This document shows, piece by piece, positions 23,101-35,100 of a stretch of DNA of 64,000 bases. Numbering within the stretch: the stretch's first letter is position 1; every line of letters starts with the position of its first letter. The stretch spans positions 53,320,601-53,384,600 of the forward strand of contig OZ023214.1 in assembly GCA_963995525.1 (NCBI GenBank). The letters are read 5' to 3'. The notes under the pieces were generated by a model, which did not search any database, was not told where the DNA came from, and saw nothing but the letters and a program-made list of their open reading frames with translations. The DNA comes from Escarpia spicata (taxonomy: Eukaryota > Annelida > Polychaeta > Sabellida > Siboglinidae). The translations under genes and the position numbers were made by a program.

Positions 23101-26100
23101 GATGGCCTCCAATGCTAGTACTGCTGATAAGGCCATAATGGCTGGGCTATATTTAGGTCGGCTGCCGTGTCCCTAACCGTGTTGGTTTTTATTTAGGAAC
23201 CGTGCGTCAGATGAGCCATGGCCGCAAAATGGTGATAGTGCCAACCCGATATGATTACACAAGATGGAAAGACAGTTTTGTAAGTGATTGCAGCTTTGCA
23301 GGACACCCATAACTTTGCTCTAGATACTGTTTCAAATGTATAAAACATCCTTGCTCGTAAGAAGTACAAATCTACTTAGTCCATCAGAGACAGTATCAGT
23401 AGAAAACATTGCCACTGGGATGGGTTGATTTTAATTATTGCATTTGCATTGATTATATCAGAATTTCTGAAAGCATAGTAACTAGTTTTGGTTATAGCCA
23501 GTACTTTGACTATGTATGCTAGCCATTTGGTCTATTTTGGACCTTGTTCTGTAACAAAATAAAGTACAGACAGCTGAAATCATTCAGTAAAAACCCATAT
23601 GTGTATTCTTTGTTATTAGTTGAGTTAACTGTTGATAATGTGACATTGAGTACCTAGTTGTTTGACACAGCTCGTATATCTGTTTTTTGCAGCATTTCTA
23701 CCTGGCTCTGGGGCTCATTCCCATTGGTGCAACCATCTTCCTCTCAAACCTTTTCATTGGTGAGTTTCCCTCTTGTAACCTTTTTGTTTAAAAATGTAAA
23801 AAAAAGTGTTTCCTTTGATTTCCAATTTGCACATTTAATTTAAAGACACTGGATTATTTTAAATTAAAGGCAATGAACATCATTATTCCTAACTGATGCT
23901 GGATTTTGCTATAAAATGTAGATATTTAATGGTATTTGACTACATGTCGCCATGTTGGTTGTTTCAGGCAATGCTGAGTTGATAGATATCCCAGAAGGAC
24001 ATCATCCACAACATTGGGAATACTACAAGGTATGTTGAGCTCAATAACAAAAACATATTTTAAAAGAAGACGGATTATATACCTATGTGCACATGGTGTA
24101 AGGTAGTTATTTTGACAGTCTTCAGAAAGACTAAGTAAAAGATCCGTATAAGTAGGTGAATAAAGTAATGTGGAGAAAATACTGAATTTTAACTGTCAGT
24201 CTGCGTCACAGTTCTAGGTAATAAGGGGGAGCATGAAAAAGTGTGCGTAATCCTCCATAAATGAAACGTGCTCAGTTTAAACGTAATAAAAGATTCTGTG
24301 GAAAAAATGCCGAAGCCGTTAAAGCCGAACGACTTAGCAGTAACGACTTAAAAAACTTCTGGAAAGATATAAAACAAATTAACAATGCCAAGTTGCCTAA
24401 TCCTAGCAATGTTGGCCGTGCCTGTGGTGCTGAAAATGTAAAGAAGGTGTCTTCATCATTACTAGTCTTCTTAATTCTGTACCTGGCTCTCCAACACATA
24501 CTAAAAAGATTAACAAAGCTTGTTAATCCATGGGTTTTTACCTGATGGTATGATGGTCACAATAATAGCTCCAATAATTAAAAACAAAACTGATGATTTG
24601 TCTGATAACGACAACTACAGACCTATTGCTCTTGCTACAGTTGCTAGTAAATTATTTGAATCTTTTACATTATCAAGGGCTACCATTTTCTTCACAACAT
24701 GTGCCAACCAATTTGGATTTAAAAAGCATCACTCAACTGAGATGCTCATATTTCTATTAAAATAATTTGTTGACACTACATAGCAAATGGCTCTTCTATG
24801 TATGTCACTATGTTGGATGCCTCCAAGGCCTTCAACAAAGTGAACCATAGCAAGCTATTCACTAAACTAATTGACTGTCCTGCTTTTATTGTGTGCATTT
24901 TGTATCAGTGGTACAGTACCAGAAATTCACTAGATTTTTTACTGTCTCAAATGGTGTTAAACATAGTGGAATCCTTTTTATGCGTCTTTAATGTGTACAT
25001 AGATGACTTAAGTGTAAATCTTAAGGGTAGCCACAAAAATTTGGAGTACGGATTAGTTAAATGAATAGAATTTGATATGTGGAATATGGGCTCAGTTGCT
25101 TGTGTATTACCATGGCAATGAACATATCTAGTGGGACAGAGGGGCATGCATCCTTGAAAATTATTCTGAGCTAACAACTGTATGTGTGATCATGTACTTG
25201 TCAACAATCAGCTAGAATACTCCTCTGTGCAATAAGGTGGTTTTGGGCAAGGAAATCTGACTGCAATGACTTTTGTGAGATGGGACTTTAGGTCTGAGCA
25301 TTTTTCAAAGCATCTTGAAAAATGCTAATACCTGAACAACAGTCGGTGAAGTCAGATATCCTTGCCCAAAACCACCTTATTGCACAAAGGAGTATTCTAG
25401 CTGATGATTCTTGACAATGGCATGATCACACATACAGTTGTTAGCTCAGAATAATTTTCAAGGATGTGAAAATCAGGCTCACTAGAAACATTCATTGCCA
25501 TGGTAATACACCAGCAAATGAGCCCATATTTCATGCACCATATACCATTAATTTACCTAACTAGTACACCAAATTTTTAAAGATATGTTCGGTATTATAT
25601 TTTAGTATTAATAGAGATATAGCATATTGATTTTATGGCTGTTTTCGGGTAGTGGCTACTCTTAACAAATTACAAATTGGATGTCTTTATGCAGGCACCA
25701 TAATGAATCACTTGATGTATGCAGATGACCTCTGTATTTTTTCACCTAGTGTTTCTGGGTTGAGAAAACTAACAGGTTGTTGTGCCAAGTATGGCAAAAT
25801 GTTTAACTTACAAGGTGATCCAAAAAAGGGTCATGAAAAGTCATATTATAAGATAACCATAATATTGGGTGTTAACATATTTAATCACAGTCTTACCACA
25901 TATATTAAATAAATATGTAGACATACCATGCTTACATGAGTCCAAACTTAAATTAAAATGTCAACTAAATAATATCCAAGTAACATCTTATCACCAACGT
26001 TTAGTGTATAGTCAGATAATGTGCTCCATGTGAGCCCCATTCTGATCCAAATATAACTCATCCATCTCTGAATGTTTTAAACCATATTCACAAAAGTATC

Positions 26101-29100
26101 TGCTCTGACATCTGATACTACTCGCTCTACAATAAGTATTAGTTGCTCTACAGTGTCCGGTACTGGTTCCCTGAAGCAGTTCTTGACTATCCCCCAGAGA
26201 AACGCATCTAAAGGGGTAAGATCAGGTGATCTAGGAGGATACGAATATTCCACAAATCTAGACACCAGTGGATTTGGGAGAAGTTCCTGGAGATGTGCAA
26301 GGTTGCCTTTCCCAGTGTGGCATCACTGGCATGGTGCTCTGTCCTGTTGAAAGATCATGTTATCAAACATCAAGCCCTTCATTTCACAGAACACCTGGAG
26401 ATCAGTAACAAATTGATTGATGACTTGTTCTCTGTACACCTCAGTTACCGTGGTTGTTCTCGATGACGTAAGGGCTGATAATACCGTGGGATGAGAGCAC
26501 GTACCATACTGTGATTCTCACGCAATGGAGAGGTCGCTGTTCACACTCATTTGGCTTCTCCCAACCAAGGAATCTCATATTCTGTTTGTTAACATGGCCA
26601 CTCAGGAGGATGTGGCACTCGTCAGACCACCACCAGTTGTTCAGATAAGTTGGATCATAATAAATGTGGACCAATGTTTGCACATAGAATGCCACAGTCT
26701 TCTGATGATCACCAGGAGTCAGCTGCTGGAAGATCTGTATTTTGCACGAGTGTGCACCAATATCCTGAACTAGCCTTCTCATCGAAGAATAGGAAATGTT
26801 CATTTCCCTTGAAAGTCGTCGCATGCTCTTAGGAGAACGAATAATCCTGTCCATCACCATACCATGGTTCTCATTAACTCCAACAGCACGATGGTGGCCT
26901 GAATTTGGAGAGTTCAGATTAGCCACGGATCCATGTTCACTGCATTTCTTTACCATCTTCCGTATATTGCGCTTGGTAGGTGATTTCTTATGGAAGTGGT
27001 TGGTAAGTCCACTCGTCACATCCTCTAATGGCCGACGATTCTATTTTCCCAGCACCTAGAAATAATGTTCCACGATCCATGTTCTTTCACGTATAGAGAA
27101 CTGACCCATGTTGAGAGGATGAGGATAGAGATTTTAATGCATGTTTTAACTGGTTACTGATTAGTATGACATCATTGGTGACGTTATGCTAACCAGTAAC
27201 AATAATTAATTATCTAATAATGTTGTTTAGCAATAGGTATTTGATTAATATTCGCACACAAACAACCAATTGAGATACGTATTACGGTGCCTAGTCATAG
27301 ATGCTGGAGCCTGTATTTATGACATTGCGTTGCTCTTTTATTTTGGATCACGCTGTATAATGCCAACAAGTCGTATTGTATGATTATTGACAACGGGACA
27401 TGAAAAATATTCATCCTGTCAATCTCAATAATCGCCATTAGCTCACATTGTTAAATGCAGATATCTGGGTCATGTAATTAATAATAATCTTACTGATGAT
27501 AATGACATTTCCAGACAGAAAAGATGCATATATGCTCAGACTAATGTCTTAGCACGAAACTTTCGCCTTTGCAGCTCTACCATTAAAACTTCCCTATTTC
27601 ACAGTAACAGTGAAATAGGGAAGTTTTAATGGTAGAGTACTATGTGCTATGTACACCTCAAGTCTTTGGTGTATATTAAAACTTCCCTATTTCACTCTTA
27701 CTGTGGTGCTATGTACACCTCAAGTCTTTGGTGTATATTAAAACTTCCCTATTTCACTCTTACTGTGGTGCTATGTACACCTCAAGTCTTTGGTGTATAT
27801 TAAAACTTCCCTATTTCACTCTTACTGTGGTGCTATGTACACCTCAAGTCTTTGGTGTATATTAAAACTTCCCTATTTCACTGTTACTGTGGTGCTATGT
27901 ACACCTCAAGTCTTTGGTGTATATTAAAACTTCCCTATTTCACTCTTACTGTGGTGCTATGTACACCTCAAGTCTTTGGTGTATATTAAAACTTCCCTAT
28001 TTCACTCTTACTGTGGTGCTATGTACACCTCAAGTCTTTGGTGTATATTAAAACTTCCCTATTTCACTGTTACTGTGGTGCTATGTACACTTCAAGTCTT
28101 TGGTGTATATTAAAACTTCCCTATTTCACTCTTACTGTGGTGCTATGTACACCTCAAGTCTTTGGTGTATATTAAAACTTCCCTATTTCACTCTTACTGT
28201 GGTGCTATGTACACCTCAAGTCTTTGGTGTATATTAAAACTTCCCTATTTCACTCTTACTGTGGTGCTATGTACACCTCAAGTCTTTGGTGTATATTAAA
28301 ACTTCCCTATTTCACTCTTACTGTGGTGCTATGTACACCTCAATCTTTGGTGTATATTAAAACTTCCCTATTTCACTCTTACTGTGGTGCTATGTACACC
28401 TCAAGTCTTTGGTGTATATTAAAACTTCCCTATTTCACTCTTACTGTGGTGCTATGTACACCTCAAGTCTTTGGTGTATATTAAAACTTCCCTATTTCAC
28501 TCTTACTGTGGTGCTATGTACACCTCAAGTCTTTGGTGTATATTAAAACTTCCCTATTTCACTCTTACTGTGGTGCTATGTACACCTCAAGTCTTTGGTG
28601 TATATTAAAACTTCCCTATTTCACTCTTACTGTGGTGCTATGTACACCTCAAGTCTTTGGTGTATATTAAAACTTCCCTATTTCACTCTTACTGTGGTGC
28701 TATGTACACCTCAAGTCTTTGGTGTATATTAAAACTTCCCTATTTCACTCTTACTGTGGTGCTATGTACACCTCAAGTCTTTGGTGTATATTAAAACTTC
28801 CCTATTTCACTCTTACTGTGGTGCTATGTACACCTCAAGTCTTTGGTGTATATTAAAACTTCCCTATTTCACTCTTACTGTGGTGCTATGTACACCTCAA
28901 GTCTTTGGTGTATATTAAAACTTCCCTATTTCACTCTTACTGTGGTGCTATGTACACCTCAAGTCTTTGGTGTATATTAAAACTTCCCTATTTCACTCTT
29001 ACTGTGGTGCTATGTACACCTCAAGTCTTTGGTGTATATTAAAACTTCCCTATTTCACTCTTACTGTGGTGCTATGTACACCTCAAGTCTTTGGTGTATA

Positions 29101-32100
29101 TTAAAACTTCCCTATTTCACTCTTACTGTGGTGCTATGTACACCTCAAGTCTTTGGTGTATATTAAAACTTCCCTATTTCACTCTTACTGTGGTGCTATG
29201 TACACCTCAATCTTTGGTGTATATTAAAACTTCCCTATTTCACTCTTACTGTGGTGCTATGTACACCTCAAGTCTTTGGTGTATATTAAAACTTCCCTAT
29301 TTCACTCTTACTGTGGTGCTATGTACACCTCAAGTCTTTGGTGTATATTAAAACTTCCCTATTTCACTCTTACTGTGGTGCTATGTACACCTCAAGTCTT
29401 TGGTGTATATTAAAACTTCCCTATTTCACTCTTACTGTGGTGCTATGTACACCTCAAGTCTTTGGTGTATATTAAAACTTCCCTATTTCACTCTTACTGT
29501 GGTGCTATGTACACCTCAAGTCTTTGGTGTATATTAAAACTTCCCTATTTCACTCTTACTGTGGTGCTATGTACACCTCAAGTCTTTGGTGTATATTAAA
29601 ACTTCCCTATTTCACTCTTACTGTGGTGCTATGTACACCTCAAGTCTTTGGTGTATATTAAAACTTCCCTATTTCACTCTTACTGTGGTGCTATGTACAC
29701 CTCAAGTCTTTGGTGTATATTAAAACTTCCCTATTTCACTCTTACTGTGGTGCTATGTACACCTCAAGTCTTTGGTGTATATTAAAACTTCCCTATTTCA
29801 CTCTTACTGTGGTGCTATGTACACCTCAAGTCTTTGGTGTATATTAAAACTTCCCTATTTCACTCTTACTGTGGTGCTATGTACACCTCAAGTCTTTGGT
29901 GTATATTAAAACTTCCCTATTTCACTCTTACTGTGGTGCTATGTACACCTCAAGTCTTTGGTGTATATTAAAACTTCCCTATTTCACTCTTACTGTGGTG
30001 CTATGTACACCTCAAGTCTTTGGTGTATATTAAAACTTCCCTATTTCACTCTTACTGTGGTGCTATGTACACCTCAAGTCTTCGGTGTATATTAAAACTT
30101 CCCTATTTCACTCTTACTGTGGTGCTATGTACACCTCAAGTCTTCGGTGTATATTAAAACTTCCCTATTTCACTCTTACTGTGGTGCTATGTACACCTCA
30201 AGTCTTCGGTGTATATTAAAACTTCCCTATTTCACTCTTACTGTGGTGCTATGTACACCTCAAGTCTTCGGTGTATATTAAAACTTCCCTATTTCACTCT
30301 TACTGTGGTGCCATGTACACCTCAAGTCTTTGGTGTATATTAAAACTTCCCTATTTCACTCTTACTGTGGTGCCATGTACACCTCAAGTCTTTGGTGTAT
30401 ATTAAAACTTCCCTATTTCACTCTTACTGTGGTGCTATGTACACCTCAAGTCTTTGGTGTATATTAAAACTTCCCTATTTCACTCTTACTGTGGTGCTAT
30501 GTACACCTCAAGTCTTTGGTGTATATTAAAACTTCCCTATTTCACTCTTACTGTGGTGCTATGTACACCTCAAGTCTTTGGTGTATATTAAAACTTCCCT
30601 ATTTCACTCTTACTGTGGTGCTATGTACACCTCAAGTCTTTGGTGTATATTAAAACTTCCCTATTTCACTCTTACTGTGGTGCTATGTACACCTCAAGTC
30701 TTTGGTGTATATTAAAACTTCCCTATTTCACTCTTACTGTGGTGCTATGTACACCTCAAGTCTTTGGTGTATATTAAAACTTCCCTATTTCACTCTTACT
30801 GTGGTGCTATGTACACCTCAAGTCTTTGGTGTATATTAAAACTTCCCTATTTCACTCTTACTGTGGTGCTATGTACACCTCAAGTCTTTGGTGTATATTA
30901 AAACTTCCCTATTTCACTCTTACTGTGGTGCTATGTACACCTCAAGTCTTTGGTGTATATTAAAACTTCCCTATTTCACTCTTACTGTGGTGCTATGTAC
31001 ACCTCAAGTCTTTGGTGTATATTAAAACTTCCCTATTTCACTCTTACTGTGGTGCTATGTACACCTCAAGTCTTTGGTGTATATTAAAACTTCCCTATTT
31101 CACTCTTACTGTGGTGCTATGTACACCTCAAGTCTTTGGTGTATATTAAAACTTCCCTATTTCACTCTTACTGTGGTGCTATGTACACCTCAAGTCTTCG
31201 GTGTATATTAAAACTTCCCTATTTCACTCTTACTGTGGTGCTATGTACACCTCAAGTCTTCGGTGTATATTAAAACTTCCCTATTTCACTCTTACTGTGG
31301 TGCTATGTACACCTCAAGTCTTCGGTGTATATTAAAACTTCCCTATTTCACTCTTACTGTGGTGCTATGTACACCTCAAGTCTTCGGTGTATATTAAAAC
31401 TTCCCTATTTCACTCTTACTGTGGTGCCATGTACACCTCAAGTCTTTGGTGTATATTAAAACTTCCCTATTTCACTCTTACTGTGGTGCCATGTACACCT
31501 CAAGTCTTTGGTGTATATTAAAACTTCCCTATTTCACTCTTACTGTGGGGCTATGTACACCTCAAGTCTTTGGTGTATATTAAAACTTCCCTATTTCACT
31601 CTTACTGTGGTGCTATGTACACCTCAAGTCTTTGGTGTATATTAAAACTTCCCTATTTCACTCTTACTGTGGTGCTATGTACACCTCAAGTCTTTGGTGT
31701 ATATTAAAACTTCCCTATTTCACTCTTACTGTGGTGCTATGTACACCTCAAGTCTTTGGTGTATATTAAAACTTCCCTATTTCACTCTTACTGTGGTGCT
31801 ATGTACACCTCAAGTCTTTGGTGTATATTAAAACTTCCCTATTTCACTGTTACTGTGGGGCTATGTACACCTCAAGTCTTTGGTGTATATTAAAACTTCC
31901 CTATTTCACTCTTACTGTGGTGCTATGTACACCTCAAGTCTTTGGTGTATATTAAAACTTCCCTATTTCACTGTTACTGTAGGGCTATGTACACCTCAAG
32001 TCTTTGGTGTATATTAAAACTTCCCTATTTCACTCTTACTGTGGTGCTATGTACACCTCAAGTCTTTGGTGTATATTAAAACTTCCCTATTTCACTCTTA

Positions 32101-35100
32101 CTGTGGTGCTATGTACACCTCAAGTCTTTGGTGTATATTAAAACTTCCCTATTTCACTGTTACTGTGGGGCTATGTACACCTCAAGTCTTTGGTGTATAT
32201 TAAAACTTCCCTATTTCACTCTTACTGTGGTGCTATGTACACCTCAAGTCTTTGGTGTATATTAAAACTTCCCTATTTCACTCTTACTGTGGTGCTATGT
32301 ACACCTCAAGTCTTCGGTGTATATTAAAACTTCCCTATTTCACTCTTACTGTGGTGCTATGTACACCTCAAGTCTTCGGTGTATATTAAAACTTCCCTAT
32401 TTCACTCTTACTGTGGTGCTATGTACACCTCAAGTCTTCGGTGTATATTAAAACTTCCCTATTTCACTCTTACTGTGGTGCTATGTACACCTCAAGTCTT
32501 CGGTGTATATTAAAACTTCCCTATTTCACTCTTACTGTGGTGCCATGTACACCTCAAGTCTTTGGTGTATATTAAAACTTCCCTATTTCACTCTTACTGT
32601 GGTGCTATGTACACCTCAAGTCTTTGGTGTATATTAAAACTTCCCTATTTCACTCTTACTGTGGTGCTATGTACACCTCAAGTCTTTGGTGTATATTAAA
32701 ACTTCCCTATTTCACTCTTACTGTGGTGCTATGTACACCTCAAGTCTTTGGTGTATATTAAAACTTCCCTATTTCACTGTTACTGTGGGGCTATGTACAC
32801 CTCAAGTCTTTGGTGTATATTAAAACTTCCCTATTTCACTCTTACTGTGGTGCTATGTACACCTCAAGTCTTTGGTGTATATTAAAACTTCCCTATTTCA
32901 CTCTTACTGTGGTGCTATGTACACCTCAAGTCTTTGGTGTATATTAAAACTTCCCTATTTCACTCTTACTGTGGTGCTATGTACACCTCAAGTCTTTGGT
33001 GTATATTAAAACTTCCCTATTTCACTCTTACTGTGGTGCTATGTACACCTCAAGTCTTTGGTGTATATTAAAACTTCCCTATTTCACTCTTACTGTGGTG
33101 CTATGTACACCTCAAGTCTTTGGTGTATATTAAAACTTCCCTATTTCACTCTTACTGTGGTGCTATGTACACCTCAAGTCTTTGGTGTATATTAAAACTT
33201 CCCTATTTCACTGTTACTGTGGGGCTATGTACACCTCAAGTCTTTGGTGTATATTAAAACTTCCCTATTTCACTCTTACTGTGGTGCTATGTACACCTCA
33301 AGTCTTTGGTGTATATTAAAACTTCCCTATTTCACTCTTACTGTAGGGCTATGTACACCTCAAGTCTTTGGTGTATATTAAAACTTCCCTATTTCACTCT
33401 TACTGTGGTGCTATGTACACCTCAAGTCTTTGGTGTATATTAAAACTTCCCTATTTCACTCTTACTGTGGTGCTATGTACACCTCAAGTCTTTGGTGTAT
33501 ATTAAAACTTCCCTATTTCACTGTTACTGTGGGGCTATGTACACCTCAAGTCTTTGGTGTATATTAAAACTTCCCTATTTCACTCTTACTGTGGTGCTAT
33601 GTACACCTCAAGTCTTTGTTGTATATTAAAACTTCCCTATTTCACTGTTACTGTAGGGCTATGTACACCTCAAGTCTTTGGTGTATATTAAAACTTCCCT
33701 ATTTCACTCTTACTGTGGTGCTATGTACACCTCAAGTCTTTGGTGTATATTTACAAAAACATTTTGAAAGGTATTACAACAGTTTTATAACAACTGTTTT
33801 TATAATTTTACACAATTTGTCATCACACTGTAGTGCAAGTTTTATTTTTGCTACAAACTATGTTAAATCTTTTAATGAACATATGCATTCATCCATGTTT
33901 AGCTTATTATGTTGTCTTCAACAATATGAAAATCCATTTTTGGTGAATTATTTTTATACTGATATACATTTTAGAAGTCCTTTAAATACTGGACTACCCA
34001 ATTGTATACTTGAAGTTGAATGCAGATTTTGTATCTATACTTTTTTATTAATCATCTATTTTTATTCCATCTTTGTATTTTTTATTTACTTGTTTTTTAT
34101 GTATACATATGGACTTTTGACTGAAATAAACATTATTATTATTTGATTCTTCAAATAAGTGTCCCTCATATTGCTTTTTGTCTTTGAACTGTGAGAAATG
34201 GCAAGAGTTGTTAATGAGGGAGATATGTACTTGTGGTTTGTTTATTCAAATGTGATGTTTAACAATTATTATATCTCATTGAATTTTAATGCCTTAGTAA
34301 TAAATTTAGTGGTATCGATTGTAGTATCAAATACCAGGATGTCATCTAAAATGGTGCCAGCATCAGTTTGTTTTAATATCTTTAGTTGGTGTCTGTGGCA
34401 CTGTTGACCAGTCTGTACTGTTCATGTTCCAACACTGGGACACCCGTCTTCCATTTCATCTGCAAAGACACTGAACTTTGATTGCAGAATCCGATCACAC
34501 GGACGTTTTCCAAATACCTCATTGATAAGCCAGAGAAATCGTACGAGGTGCACTTGCATGCCCTCAACGGGGAGCAGCAGAAAGCCAAAATGAGGTGAGA
34601 GACTTATGGAATAATGTTGTAGATAATTATAAAACAGTTCGTACTCTGTTTGTGCCCCAACATCTAGATTTAGACATTTTCAAAATTTGTCCGTGGGGTG
34701 GAGAACTTGGGAGCTCAATATTTCAAAAGGTGTACGTGGAGTTCCAGCCACAGAATTTAATGTTTTTCTTTATCATTGTAAAGATAATTATGTCACCTAC
34801 AAATACATCGCTGGATGTAGGCAGACATTTTGAATAGTTTAAGTTATTGACGTTTGAAAAATACTCAGTACTTAATATGCACCAGGTCTACCTGTTGTTG
34901 GTCACTTCCGCACACTTACAAGTAGCGCCCTCTTTTGCATTTAATATATTTCCTACAGATGGAGCTGTTTCATTTTGTCATTTAGCGTGTATTATAAAAA
35001 GTGAGTGTCAAAAGTTATATTGGATAACTAGGAATATATTATAAAACGGTTCGTTCTGTTTGTTTGTGCACCCACATCTCCATTAGTTTTGCATGTATCG

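Larger units (their letters stand above)
24255..34145 (+). mobile_element. LINE copy with nested elements and internal satellite expansion
   Basis: Plus-strand reverse-transcriptase blocks occur in order: LSSNDLKNFWKDI (24340), DNDNYRPIALATVASKLFE (24605), VTMLDASKAFNKV (24805), MYADDLCIF (25715, the catalytic YADD), YLGHVINNNLTDDNDI (27465), and after the array HCSASFIFATNYVKSFNEH (33830). The tail ends AATAAACATTATTATTATT at about 34144. The copy is interrupted by a TTAA-flanked MITE, a mariner-like element and a 62-bp array, and has stops and frameshifts. It occupies almost all of NDUFB5 intron 4 in the sense orientation. Confidence 0.85.

Noticed and set aside
28224..29351. Two identical 86-codon frames
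   Set aside because: They read through the 62-bp satellite in rotating frames; identity reflects block duplication, not coding genes.
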